Source: Ophioceras dolichostomum (taxonomy: Eukaryota; Ascomycota; Sordariomycetes; Magnaporthales; Ophioceraceae). Taken from it: 64,000 nt of DNA. A model generated the notes under the pieces. It was not told where the DNA came from. It did no database searches and worked only from the letters and a program-made list of their open reading frames with translations. Positions 21,792 through 33,303 of the stretch are shown one piece after another (positions within the stretch are counted from its first letter, which is position 1; each line of letters starts with the position of its first letter). The stretch lies in the NCBI GenBank assembly GCA_003049485.1, contig PYST01000004.1:124001-188000 (forward strand), read 5' to 3'. Position numbers and translations under genes: made by a program.

Positions 21792-24500
21792 ATGACGCAA
21801 GGGAAGACAAGTGATGGTGATGGTGATGTTCAGGTTGTCCATACGTTCATCGAGAACAAGGCTCCAGCCATTCACCCCGTCTTCGGCGAGGATGCTCACT
21901 TTGATGAGCAGCGTCAAATATTTGTGACCAGACAGCCGCACAAGTGAGTCGAGACCCATGAAAATTGCCTATGTGCCTACCATCTGTCTAGGTTCGCGGT
22001 TGTAGCGTGCAAGCCCAGAGTTCTAATACAACTATATCGTGAGAAAAAACACCCTATAAAGTGAGCTGCAAGACGCCTTTGAGAGATACAGGAAAGAAGT
22101 AGACTCGTCTCTCCAGCTCGACTTGGTCAACTGCACCTTGGATGACGTCTTCGTGCAGCTGGAAGCTGCCAAGTCGGCGTGTAAGAAGTATCACGACAGT
22201 CCCAAGGGCGTAATGGGATTCCCAAAGAATGTCTTCCGCAAGATGGGACACACATCGACCGTCGTGAGCCCGGTCTTTGACGCCATCCCTGACGAGCTTG
22301 GCCTGAGTGTTCTCAAGGGGGGACTAGCACTGGTGTTCAACGTATGTCACCTATTCTTTCCCACCGCCATTCCGCGGCTGCAGAAATTGCTCAATGCTGA
22401 TCTCGTCCGTTTTTGTTTGCTTCACCTCCTTTGCCTATGTCGCCATGCTGTACAGATTGCGCGACACCGTGTGGAGCTGTCGACCAAGATTCTCGATGCA
22501 CTCCAAGAGGTGCCAAGAATCCTCCAAAAGGCCGAGGAGCAGCGCAGCATACACCCGGATGACCAGAGGCTGAACACGGCGATCGAGGAGCTCTACGGAA
22601 CATTCGTCAGGGTTATACCCAAGTGGATCGACTGCCTGGTCCCCAAGAAAGCGAGTGAGTGTCCTAGATTTGAAGACGAGACTTCCGTGCGTCGTTCGAG
22701 TAGCGTCCAGTTGAAGACAGAAGCGGCTGACTTTCCACCCGTTTCGCTCTTCCTTGTCACCGTGCAGAGGACAGACTGAAGGCCCCGTTCAGGCAGGGCA
22801 CCGTAGACCAGAACCTCCTCGAGATCAAGAAAGCCTCAGAGTTAGTGCAAGACTGCGCCGACCGCCTCAGGGATGGCGAGATCGCCGAGACGAGCGTGAT
22901 GGTCAAGAGTATCAGCGTGAGCACGGGAGAGACGCAAGCGACGGTCACAGAGATGAACACCACGCTCGCGGTCGTTCACGAACACGTGAGTGGCGGCGTG
23001 CTTGAGGCCAACATCAAACGCATAATAGACGATGATAGGAAGCGGGCCAACGAGGAGGCAGTCGACACGAAGAACCAGCTGTTCCAGTTCCTGATGGACC
23101 AGCTACAGGTCTATAAGACCCAGCTCTCTGAGATGTCGCTGCGGCAGGCACAACAGCACGAGCAGCAGATGCAGCAGCAACAGCAGCTTCACATGATGTA
23201 CCAGAAGCGAGCTATGCAGCAGCAACAGCAGCAGCAACAACAACAGCAACAGCAGCAACCGCAGCCATATACACTACGTCAGAGTCAGAGCTACAGCCGT
23301 GACTACTACGGCTCTGACGTCGACAGACTACCACCCCCAGCAACAAGAATGGCCATCCCAGGCGTCGACCCATCCCTAATCCACGACCTCCTCCAGGCGC
23401 TCAACGTGCCCACCCAACAAGCCATACAAGACCTCCAAGTCATCCTAAAAAAGGGCACGACCCTGGACACCCAAGCCCAAGCCCTCGCCGGCAAACTCTG
23501 GAACACCCGGGCTTTCCAATCATGGCTGTCCCCCACCGCCACCTCTCCCTCTTCCTATTCTTCCTCCTCCTCTTCGTCCCTCCTCCTCGTCGAAGCCAAC
23601 ATCGACACCATGCGCACCGGCAAGATCTCGCCCATGTCCCTCTTCTGCGCTGCCCTGGCCGTCAAGATGGCCGAGGCCGAGGACGCCGCGACGACAACCA
23701 CCACCGCCATATGGCTGCACTTCTTCTGCGGGCAGCACACCTCGACTTCGGATCCGCTCCGCGGCGCCGCCGGCATGGCGCGCAGCCTGCTCACCCAGCT
23801 CGTCCGGCAAGCGCACGACAGAGGCGTGCTCGGAGCTGGCTTCGCGGCCGCGCTGCGCGAGGCTGAAGCACTCCCGGGAGGAGGAGGAGGAGGAGGAGGA
23901 GACCACCGCCACAGCCACCACCACCATCATCACCACTTCCACTTCCACCGCGTCTCCTCCTGGGGCAGCGCAACATCCGGATCCGGAGCAGGGGCAGGGG
24001 TCAGCCACAACAACAGCACCAACAAAGCCTCCTCCTACTGCAGCGTCCCAACAATCTGCTTCCTCCTCCGCCAAGCCCTCCTCCACCTCTCCCCCGGCGT
24101 GCAGGTCCGCTGCGTGATCGACGGCATATCGCTGTACGAAGGCGACCCGCTGCGCGAGGACATGCTGTCCGTGTTCCGCTGTCTGCAGGTCATGTCTATT
24201 TCGTCTTCCTCCTCGTCTTCTCCAGAGAACAACCGCAACGAAAACAACTTCAGGGTCATGCTCGCCAGCGCGTCGCGCAGCAAGGTCCTGGTGCGGCACG
24301 TGCCGGACTCGCAGAAGGTGCTGCTGCCGAGAGGTGCTGGGCCGGGTGGTGCGAAGGGCGGGAGCGGTGGTAACGGCGGCGGCGGCGGCAGCGGTGGTGG
24401 AATCATGGACAAGTCGTTTTGGCGCAGTGCGAAGCTGGCTATGAGGACTGGGGCTGGCGGGCACGGGAGGCATAATAGGGGTGAGTGGGATGGTGCGTGA
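21792..24500 (+). CDS. STAND-like protein: DUF7708-like N-terminus with a degenerate NTPase region
   Basis: Four exons: 21792-21943, 22062-22341, 22456-22654 and 22768-24500, giving 787 aa. The N-terminal part (about 55-220) resembles the helical DUF7708-type domain at the front of fungal NACHT/STAND proteins (GVMGFPKNVFRKMGH, then GLSVLKGGLALVFNIARHR). A helical segment and a long Gln tract follow (about 339-376). The second half keeps landmarks of a NACHT core in order: IWLHFFCGQHTSTSD, GMARSLLTQLV and a Walker-B-like RCVIDGISLYEGDP at about 657. No Walker A GxxxxGKS/T is visible before them, so nucleotide hydrolysis is doubtful. Poly-Gly and His runs split the domain. No WD40, ankyrin or TPR tail is present. 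The start is the first ATG in frame. The role, possibly non-self recognition or scaffolding, is inferred. Confidence 0.75.
23155..23265. repeat. CAG/CAA repeat encoding a Gln tract
   Basis: Dense CAG/CAA codons in the plus-strand STAND-like gene encode two Gln-rich blocks, the second with about 14 consecutive Gln. It is probably length-polymorphic. Confidence 0.9.
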
Positions 24501-24520
24501 GGCAAACTGAGAGGGATATC

Positions 24521-24569
24521 TAAGTAGGTACCTACCTATGTACCTACCTTACCTTCCTACCTACCTACC
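24521..24569. repeat. TACC/CTAC microsatellite-like block
   Basis: Imperfect repeats of cctac and tacc, starting with the palindromic ggtacc core. The block begins 20 bp after the STAND-like stop codon. Similar blocks recur in other intergenic regions of the window. Confidence 0.8.
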
Positions 24570-24740
24570 GCCGCACCTTTCTTATTCATGTTGCTTGGTT
24601 GGGTATAGGCTAGATTTTATGAAATGCTTCGATGTTAGTTAGTCAGCCAGTCAAGTCGAACTCAGAGGGCGTTATATTGCCCTGGTATTGCATCTCAAGT
24701 TCCGCCTACAAGGCGTAAACCGAGGCAGGTTGGAGAGTTC

Positions 24741-24790
24741 GCAGGCTAGCAAGTACGCAGGATAGCAAGTACGCAGGCCGGAAAGCAAGC
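24741..24790. repeat. 16-bp tandem repeat
   Basis: Two near-identical 16-bp units, gcaggctagcaagtac and gcaggatagcaagtac, are followed by a decayed third copy. They lie in non-coding sequence between convergent genes. Confidence 0.8.
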
Positions 24791-25838
24791 GAGCGGGTGG
24801 GCGAGCAAAAGGGACCACAGATAACAGAGTAAGTGAGAGGGGTCAAGCGAATATAAAGCAGTAGTGTGTAGAAAAAACCGTTAAGCCGAAATCGTCGCGA
24901 CGAGATCGTGGCGAGGAAACAAAGTTATAAATACCTAGGTATCTATAGAAACCAACCAACCAACCGGCCCTCCTTGTCCTCCCATACTCTTCTGTCTCGG
25001 GGCTGTGTTCCCGTGCAATTTTATGTGGCTTGGAAAGGAGGAAGGAGAGGGAAAAAAAAGACCTAGCTAAAGGCCATAATAGACAAGGCAAACAAACGAA
25101 GAGAAAAAAATCCGTCAGGGGTCCGCGAAGCTGGCCATACCGTACGTAGGTAGGTAGGTGGGCGTTGCAGAGAGGGGAAGGGCCGCCGCCACCCTTTCCT
25201 TTTCCAAATTGTCCAGAGCGCCTAGGACAGATAGGAAAAGAGGCCGACGACGAAGAGAAGGAGAAGCGAGGACATAGTCGACAATCGGATGGTATTTTAT
25301 ATTTCATCCTCGACAGCGAAGAGGAAAATCCATCGTTGATTTTTTTTTTTTTTGCCTAACAAGCCTTGCCCAGCGGAGAAAGTTAACATGACAGGCAAAA
25401 AGGGCCGTCCGTCCAGATATCAAATTCAAGGCTGCCCCTGCCTGTTTTCTGCCTGCCCGGTTCCGTCGTCGCCAGTGACCAGAGTGAAAATAAGGACGAG
25501 GGTAAAATGGTGTGACGCCAAAGGGTGGTCAGTAGGAATGAGAAGAGTACAAACGAATCGTGGAAATATTGCCTGCCTCGAAGGTCTGCGTTTCTGCGTT
25601 ACCAGCTCAATGGCGGCGCTAGAGTGTAGGGAAGGGGTCGTACTAAGGATAGACTAGCCAAACAGACAAGCTTGGCCGGCTGCTCCTCCAGCGGTAGGCG
25701 GCGAGATAGAGCAGTGCAGTGAGGTAGTGTGTAGCCCACCAGTGATCGAATTCATCGCCGTCCCGTCATCGACAACAAGAAAAGACTGAAAGAGAGGGAA
25801 AAATTGTTCCCGAACGCCGAAAGAAACCCCGATTTCAC

Positions 25839-28234
25839 TTAGTAGCGCCACCGACTATTGTTGTTGTTGCTATTGGCTCCGGCTCCTCCCCCAGAGCCAC
25901 CACCAGAAGCACCGGTATTACCACTGCTGCTGCCGCCACCGGTCCACCTATCCCTGAGCCAGCCGAGAGGGTTGTGGCTACCGCTGCTGCTGCTGTTGGT
26001 GGCAGCACCGCCACTACCACCACCACCGTTGTTGGGTGGTAGGTTTCCGCGCAGCTGCTGGTTTCCATTGTCACCAGCACCACTCATGTTGCCGCCCATT
26101 CCGCCGCCGGCGCCGGCGCCGCCCTCACCGCGGTCCTGCTCCCCGAAGCCAAACAGCGATCTGCGGTACGAGGCCAACGACGCCGCATGCGACGCATGCG
26201 TCGGCGGCGGAGAGCGGGAGGGGCTGCGCCGGTCCCTCCAGCTCCCAGCGTACGCGCGCCGTGACGACGAAGTGTTCCCCGATGAAGACGCCTGCGAAGC
26301 GGCGTCGGGGTTCCGCCGCGAGCTGCCGCCGCCGCCGTTGCCGTGCGACGACGAGGCCGGCTCCATGTTTGGCGGCGACAGCGAGTTGCGGCGGTAGCCG
26401 CCGAGCGGGGGCGTCCCGCGGCTGCTGCCGCCTACCCCGGTCTGGCCGCCGGTCGGGGTTGTCGGGGAGAAAGCCGCAGCCGTACCCCTGATGGCGTTCA
26501 GGCGAGACTCGTTCTCTGACGGGGTGCGGAACAGCCGGTCGCGACGCCGGTAAGCGCTATTGTCCGTACGGACATTCAAGGGGCGGGACGAAGGCGCGTG
26601 GGAAGATGAGGCGGAGGCGGAGCCGCCGCCGATATTGGAGTTGTTATTGCCGCTGCTGCCGCCGGCGTACACGTTGGTAGGCTCGTGCAATTCCTGTGGG
26701 CGGCGCCCTGGGTACCACAGTGGATCCCATGGGTGGAAGACGGCGGGGTTGGGAGTACCCGCTGCCGACGGCGGTGCCGACGGCGCTGCTGACGCTGAGG
26801 CCGAAGTCGATGAAGAGTTAGGCGCCGATGTTCTTGATCCCGACGCTGGCGACGACCGGTCCTCGACTGGGTGCCTGCATATGGGACACGTGTTGTGCTC
26901 CTTGAGCCACAGAATCACGCACTCCCCGTGGAACCAGTGGTTGCAGGGCAGGACGACCACCTCGTCGCCGACTTTCAGCTCGTCTATGCAAATTGTGCAT
27001 TCGCTTTTGCCCTCAGAGCCCATCATCTTGGCGTCCACAGCCTTGCGCTCTAGCCGGTCGATGGCCGCCTGGGAAGCCGGTGGGGCCGCGTTGGACTGTG
27101 GGTTGGCCTCCATCAGGCCTGTGATGATCCGGTCGAGAGCCTCCTGGGAGTAGACCGCATCTCCGAAAGCGCCACCGACCCCAGTCGTGAGGAGAGCGCC
27201 CATGAGATGGTGCAGCGCTGCCGGAAGTCCATGGGGGTCGCCAGGACTGCCTCTTCCACCGGCGCCGCCACCCGGGCTGGAGAAAGGGGGGATTGGGGCC
27301 ATGTTCCCCATAATCCCGTGCAAGACCCTATCGAAATCGGACGGGGAGTCAGTATGCTGGCGATAAATATTGAGCAGGAGTAATGGTCCTATCGGATCTT
27401 GGCCGCCATGATGGTTGTGATGATCGTCATGAGTGTGGTGGTGATGACCGAGGTGGAGATGATGGTCGCGATGGTGGCGGTGAGAGTGATGATTGTGGGG
27501 ATTTGGGGGATCAGAAAGACCGGGGATTCGGGGTTCATACGCGTTAAAGTCGTTGTCGGCGCCCATGGGAGCCGTTGTTATAGTAAAACTAGCAGATCCG
27601 CCTGGGAAATTGCTGGTCCGGACGGTAGTCCTAGAGAACCGGGGGCCATGATCCTCCTCACCAGGGCCGCCGTGCGTGAGGGGTGGGAAGGGGAAATCGG
27701 AGCCGCGCCGTCTGACCGGATCTAGGCCGAAGTCTTGGAAAAGCATCTCGTGGAAGCGGTTGACAACGCCATGTTCATCGGCCGGGTCAACAGGCGAACG
27801 GCCGGCGCCAGGCGCGCCACGCCGGGTGGGGTTGCGGTACACCCTCTGCGTAATGAAGACCCCTCCAGGGCCGGTACTGATATGCTCCTCGATGTCATCT
27901 TCGTCCGGGTCCGAATCCGACTCGATGCCGGGGCGGCGCCGGCTTCTCCGTGCGGGCTCCGAACGTGTCTCGGTCTCTATGTTGCGAGGGTCGTTTTCCG
28001 CGGTAACCTGAAGTGGCGAAAACAGTTAGCATCGATCCGAAATGACGGCTGGGGGTGGTCGGAGCACGAAAGTGCAGGTCTACTGACGATTTCTGTGAAG
28101 CCGCCTTGACAGCGAGGGCAGTCCAAGCCGTGATGGTCATCCTGATACCACTCATTCTCGCAATTGTGGCAATACACGACGTCCCGGCCGGAGAAGGCAT
28201 CGAGGTGGCGGCCTTGCTGTGCGGATGAGGACAT
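25839..28234 (-). CDS. RING-H2 E3 ubiquitin ligase with N-terminal zinc ribbon (RNF126/BCA2-like)
   Basis: Two exons, 28234-28088 and 28007-25839, give 771 aa. The intron is 80 nt with the less common donor GTCAGT. Residues 18-50 form the four-Cys zinc ribbon of RNF126/RNF115-type ligases (YCHNCENEWYQ...DCPRCQGGFTEIV), which in animals binds ubiquitin or clients. The RING-H2 finger lies at about 381-430, with ligands in CTICID, LPCNHWFHGEC and CPICRHP. It should recruit an E2 enzyme and ubiquitinate proteins in cytosol or nucleus. A striking His-rich segment (about 218-250) and a long Gly/Ser/Asn-rich C-terminal half (about 435-771) are probably disordered; the animal proteins are only about 300 aa. 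The start is the first ATG and places the zinc ribbon at the expected distance from the N-terminus. Confidence 0.9.
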
Positions 28235-30431
28235 GTTCTCCTCCGCGTCTCTACCTTGTCCGCGCTGTTGTTGCTGCTGTTGCTGGTGGCGGCTCTCGAG
28301 ATGGTAGGAGGCGAGGAGGGACAGTCCTATTCCGACAGCGAGGCCGGCAGCTCGGAGTGCTCGGAAAGCCAGAATGCTGGTATTGCGCGGGCCGACGCAG
28401 ACGCAGCACAGGCGCCAAACGCGGGAGTCAGAGAGAGGCCGGCTGAGGATGGAGGAGTAGGAAGTGGGCGGCCTGCGTGGGAGGGGAAAATAGAGGTGGT
28501 GGTGACGGTGGTGGTGACGGTGGTGGCGAGGTTCAGATAGGTACTGCAGTGGAGGTGTTCCGTATCCAGTCGGCTGTGAGGCAATCGATAAGCGCCAAAA
28601 AGGGCGGTGCCTTCAGGCTCTGGAGGCAAGGCTGCACGCTGGACAGTTTGTGGGGTCTCAGTGTAGGTAGTTTTGTAGTGCCTGCTGAAGGGGGAGGCGC
28701 ATCGACGAGGGGCAGCGCAGCTGCACCGTTATTAGAGGAAGTAGTATGTATGTGAGGTATTCCGTATGACTGGATGTATGAAAGAAATGAGGGAGGTAGA
28801 AGAATATTCTCAGGTCGATCGGAGGCCTTTGTGAAGTATCAGAAGTGCCCAACCTTAATCACCGACAATCGGCGTAAGGCTCATTTGTTGGTTCAAGGGA
28901 AAGAATGAATTGACGGAAAGTGATGTCGAGTTGGGGCTTTGTTCCAACTCACTCACTGCAGGTCAGAAAGATGCGGTTACATACAGCAGATGTTCCGGTA
29001 CGACACGCAGTGGAACTACTCGCTGCGTGGCAGGGATTGAACTACCTAACTTCTGCCCGACCTCGCTGGGGGCTGTCGTTGGCCAAGTTGTTCAGAACTG
29101 ACGTTTTGTCAAGTGATCGCCCAGCCGGCCGGTCCGCGTCGGCAAATGGTGCTAGGGGTGATTCGGAGTGTTTAAGCTCAGCCCCTTGACTGAGGATACC
29201 AGTCCAGTGTGGCGAGACCTGCTTTTCTCGTGGTCGCCTTTCCGATATTATCTTTCTTTCTTGCGTGTCGATGGGGATAGGGAAGCAACCAAAGGTCGAT
29301 GGAGAGTGCAGGTACCAGCGGTTTGGGTGGAACGGTGAGTCAGGTGCAGAGAAAGAGGAGGGATGGTTCAAGTTGGACAGCTAGCCCTCCAACAGAGAAA
29401 CATTTTCTAATCAATCACACTGTCAGACAGAACGTGCCAGAAGTAAAAAGAAACAGCCAGACTATGAGACAGGAGCCACGACATCCACCAGGCGGTAATA
29501 AACCAGAGGAAAGGGAAATATGGCTGGCTGAGCTCTATTGCTTTTTCAAAAGCTCCAGCTCGGCGGTTCAGCCGCACACTACGGATCTAAACTCAACTGA
29601 GAGAAAAAAAAGGAAGCCCAGACAGGACAAAGTCATCACGCTGAGTCCGTCCTACCATGACCTTTTTTTTGCACGAGCCAAAATAATCGGGCGTCAAATA
29701 GGCATACATACAACATGTAAGTCAGGCTGAGTCCACTGTGCAAACGCAATAGTCGAGCGTGTCGTCATCAACAATACCCCTGACGCTTGACCCTGGCGAG
29801 CCTGGCCTTGGAGGGGTCCCGCTGGCTACCATTCACGTCACCTACAACCCCTGCGTCGCAGCGCCACATGTTTCCACTCACAAAAGACTGTCTCCCGGCT
29901 CTTTTCGGCATCGGAACACACGTGCAGCATGCCTGGTGGTGCCCTGCGACAGGGTTATTTTTCCACGGAGGCATGCATATTCGGGTGTCCAAGGCATGGT
30001 CGACAAACGGGTGACATCACTCGTAGGAATAGCGCAGGACAGAGTTTCGTTTATTCATATTGTGGTCGGTCCGAGGGGAGTACAAGTACATATATTAACT
30101 GTATATTTACTGGGACGGAAGGCAGTTTCCTCCGACTGCGCTCACCCCTACGGCTTCACCAAATCAGCCCTCGCGGAGACGGCCGTACAACGGAGACGGT
30201 CGTATCACGGAGACGGCCGTATCATTTGGCATTCTCCTTCAACCTTGTGCCGAGCTCTCCGAGCCCCAAGAGATCCAGGCTTCCCAACCAACAGCAGCCC
30301 CGAACCAGTGGGCAACACAGCCGATTTCGTCGACTTGACAACCCCCAAATTGCATAGTCCCCGGCACTACGCGGCCGCGTATAGACAACAGTCCTTCACA
30401 CCCCAACCTTCCTTCTCTTCAGCGGCCGCGA
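28235..30431. other. 2.2 kb intergenic region
   Basis: This stretch is upstream of the RING ligase gene and downstream of FIS1, both on the minus strand. No frame is supportable. The longest (29759-30481, plus) overlaps the antisense 3' end of FIS1 and has no domain. A 17-bp tandem repeat is listed separately. Confidence 0.55.
30174..30224. repeat. 17-bp tandem repeat, three units
   Basis: Three adjacent 17-bp copies (consensus cggagacggycgtayma) with two or three substitutions between copies and no indels. They lie about 210 bp downstream of the FIS1 stop codon, in non-coding DNA. Confidence 0.92.
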
Positions 30432-31106
30432 TCACCTCCTCCTGCCCAAGTTCCTCAACAAGATGCCGCCCACGACGCTAGCGACGACGGCCACCCCTCC
30501 GACGATGGCGGCGCCCATCAGGCCCTCCTTCGCAACCTTGTCGTCGATCAGCGTGCGCAGGTCCTTCGCCTGCAGGTTCACCGGCTCCATCTCGAGCAGT
30601 CGGTCGTTGTACCGCCTGGCGTCCCCGTAGTTGCCCAGCTTGTAGTTCCCCAGCGCCAGGTAGTAGAGGCACTCTCGCTGTCGCTCCGGCGACGTCCGGA
30701 AGATCTCGGAGAGGAGGAGCACGCCCAACTGTTGCTCCTGTCGCGTGTTGGATTTCACGAGGCCCTGGATAGAGTGCATGCGAAAGTAGACAGACGTCAG
30801 CGCTTTGGGTTCCGGGTCCTTCTGGGTTTCGGGGCCAACATACCCAGGCATAGTTGAATCTGGTCTGCACCCCAACCATATCGCCCTCTCGCTCGTACTG
30901 ATCTCGCAAAACCCGGAGCTCTGCTGGTTGCAGAGGCCTATTCGTTTGCATCAAAGTCAGTCTATATACCGTCGACGACAAGGTGGGCTTCAGTTGACAT
31001 CGCATACGTTTCCGCGTCTATCGCATCTGCACGGGTTGTCAGTACTGGCAGTGGCAAGGAAGGACAAGGAACATAGATGTAACTTACAGGGAAGATTCGA
31101 CACCAT
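30432..31106 (-). CDS. FIS1: Mitochondrial fission protein Fis1
   Basis: Four exons: 31106-31088, 31026-31008, 30937-30844 and 30764-30432, giving 154 aa, close to the usual length of about 150-155. The first two exons are only 19 nt each; together with the third they encode MVSNLPYAIDAET then PLQPAELRVLRDQYEREG, the typical Fis1 N-terminal arm. The TPR-like bundle follows (TRFNYAWGLVKSN...GVLLLSEIFRTSPERQRECLYYLALGNYKLGNYGDARRYND...LLEMEPVNLQA). A C-terminal membrane anchor (about residues 126-147) ends in RNLGRRR, a basic tail that targets tail-anchored proteins to the mitochondrial outer membrane. Fis1 recruits the dynamin Dnm1 through adaptors and also acts on peroxisomes (family knowledge). 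It is divergent from SPC24, with 502 bp between the start codons. Confidence 0.95.
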
Positions 31107-31608
31107 CTTGAGGATATGTAACAGCCGCCTGAAAACTAGGTATGAATACTGCTTCAGAGAGGGAGAGAGACAGGACGGAGTTGCCGCAAGTGCGAAGTGC
31201 CAGTCAGGTAGGAGGAAATGGTATTTGAGTCGTTTTCTTCAAGTGGACTCTTGAAGAGTCCGTCCACACTCCCTAACGATGAGTTAGGCGACAACGTCAC
31301 ACGACAAAAGGCAGCTGTTCAGCGCGGTTTCTTGTGGCTTGAGGCCTTAGGCCGGGATGACGTGTGGCGGCATTGCTTTGATGACGACGGTTGACCCACC
31401 ACTTCCCGCGATAAGATAGTGCGGGTTGCCCCGACGACGGGTGGACCTGTTTACTCACACCTCATCACGAACATTGCATTTCCAGATAGAATAATTCAAA
31501 GACGACGACAGCTTCGATTACGACTGACTATTCGCTACTCTGCGATTTTCAACCTTTCTCGCATCTCAATACAGACCCAGGCCTGGAAACAGGGAAACGT
31601 CGCCCAAA
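31107..31608. promoter_or_regulatory. Shared divergent promoter region of FIS1 and SPC24
   Basis: Two genes start in opposite directions 502 bp apart with no gene between, so the region must hold both 5' UTRs and promoters. I did not identify a specific binding site with confidence. Confidence 0.7.
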
Positions 31609-32611
31609 ATGATTCTCGAAGAAGATCCAGCTACGGTAAGAACGAGGGACATCCAACCCCTAAACGATCGGATCGCACAAAGACCCCCTCTGATCCCGAT
31701 AATCTTGCACGAAGATAAAAGAAAAGCAGCAGCCCGCGACTGACTCTTTTTTCCCTTTCCTTCCAGCTGATCCGGCACACCATCCACAACTTCAACATCG
31801 GACCAGACAAGGCGGCCGTGTCCCGAGTGAGCGAATCACTCTCAACTCTCCAACAAGCCCGCGACCTCCGCCTGCGCGATGCCGAGTCGAGTCTTAAAAG
31901 TGCGTGATGTCAAACTCCGCTCCTCCAAATTCTCCCCCCCTCCAAAGCCTCCCAAGCTCCCCAGCTCACTCCCTCCCTATCTTCGATTCCTTCCCAAGAG
32001 TGTAGAGAAGAGCTATGAAAATCCGCGAGTTGGAAATTGGAAATTGAGATCTGCCAACAACAACAAGCAAACAAAATCACTAACCAACCTACCTACCTAC
32101 CCCTGAAACAGAGCTCTCCCGCCAACTCAACACCCTCCAATCCCAACACGCCGAGCTCACCTCCTCCCACTCCTCCTCCGCGCACGCCTCCGAGATGGCG
32201 CGACTCGACACGCAAAAGTTCCGAACCGCCAAGGCCGCCTCCGACCTCGAGGTAGAGGCCGAGCGCCTCGCCTCGCAGGCCGCCGATCTCGCCGCGCGCC
32301 TCCAGGAGCTGGAGCTGCAGGGCGTGGAAGGGGAGCCGTCGGCGGCTGATCCGGTCGAGGACGAGGTCCTGCTGCGTCTGAAGGTTTACCGCAGCTTGGG
32401 GATCGAGCTTGAGCGGAGCGGCTGTGAAGATAGCGAAGAAAAAAAGAAGGGAAAGAAAGGGAAGCGAGGAGGGGACGAGAGGGGCGTTGGGGATGGGGAG
32501 TGGACGCGCGCGGTGATCAGGAATGATAGGAAGGGGGACGTACATGTCGTGAACATGGACAAGCAGTTTTCGAGGTTTTTCTACGCCAACTACTTCTGGC
32601 AGACCTTGTGA
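31609..32611 (+). CDS. SPC24: Kinetochore protein Spc24 (Ndc80 complex)
   Basis: Three exons: 31609-31635 (27 nt), 31767-31899 and 32112-32611, giving 219 aa. The N-terminus MILEEDPAT-LIRHTIHNFNIGPDK, then a long heptad-rich coiled coil (about 30-115), then a C-terminal globular domain starting near VEDEVLLRLKVYRSLGIELE and ending in NMDKQFSRFFYANYFWQTL, is the Spc24 pattern. Spc24 dimerises with Spc25, and the globular heads attach the Ndc80 complex to the inner kinetochore. A Lys/Gly-rich insertion (EEKKKGKKGKRGG, about residues 144-157) interrupts the head domain and looks like a disordered loop. The donor of intron 2 is GTGCGT, acceptable but unusual. All three exons stay in phase. Confidence 0.93.
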
Positions 32612-33303
32612 GAGGGTTGTGGAAGGGGGAATTGTTCAGGCCTTAGGAGGGGCTGCGAGGGGAACGGGATTTGTCGAATTTGTTGGGCATGGACAAGGAG
32701 TCAGGGGAAGAGCATTGCAGTAACGATCAAGGGCCCAGGGGCTGGGGCTTGGGTTTTTTTTTGGCGTGGGCGTTCAGGGGGCTTTGGTTTTCGGATTAGT
32801 TGGACGTCGTGCGGTAAAGCACCGCTCTGTTGTCGGCGGCATCTTTCTTAGGAGAGCGGATTAGATTCATTTGGGGAAAGGGAAGGGAAGAGGGCCGCCA
32901 TGCACGGTGCCACATTGTCTGAATGTTGATGTCCCGATATCATTACGATACCTATTATGTATCTGCAGTCCTACCACGTATATACCCCTTTTCGTCGAGA
33001 CGCCCTTCCCCCTCCACTCGCCTATGTATCCAGCAAGACGAATGCAGCGGGAGGGACAGAAAGCTAGCAAACAAATTCGCCGAGATGGTGTGAATCTGCA
33101 AGTAAGCCAGTATCATTTTCCATTTCTTTGGGGCCCTGTCTAGGTGCCAAGGACAACGGCAATATTTGCAGTTTGTCGTTTACATCCCCTATTTATTGTT
33201 GAATTCTTTTGGTCTCCAGAGATTTGTCCTTTTTCCCCATATACCCAAACCAGTCATTCATTCATTCATTAATAGAGAGGATAGAATAACTACATATCCT
33301 TCC
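32612..33303. other. Convergent intergenic region
   Basis: This region lies between the stop codons of SPC24 and the two-TM protein gene. It should hold both 3' UTRs. No gene or notable structure was seen, apart from a short cattcatt repeat near 33255. Confidence 0.6.

Larger units (their letters stand above)
24501..25838. other. Convergent intergenic region
   Basis: This region lies between the stop codons of two convergent genes and should hold both 3' UTRs. It contains two short repeat blocks, listed separately, and purine-rich stretches, but no supportable gene. Confidence 0.6.

Noticed and set aside
29759..30481. 240-codon plus-strand frame downstream of FIS1
   Set aside because: No recognisable domain, it runs into the antisense of the FIS1 last exon, and it contains the 17-bp tandem repeat.
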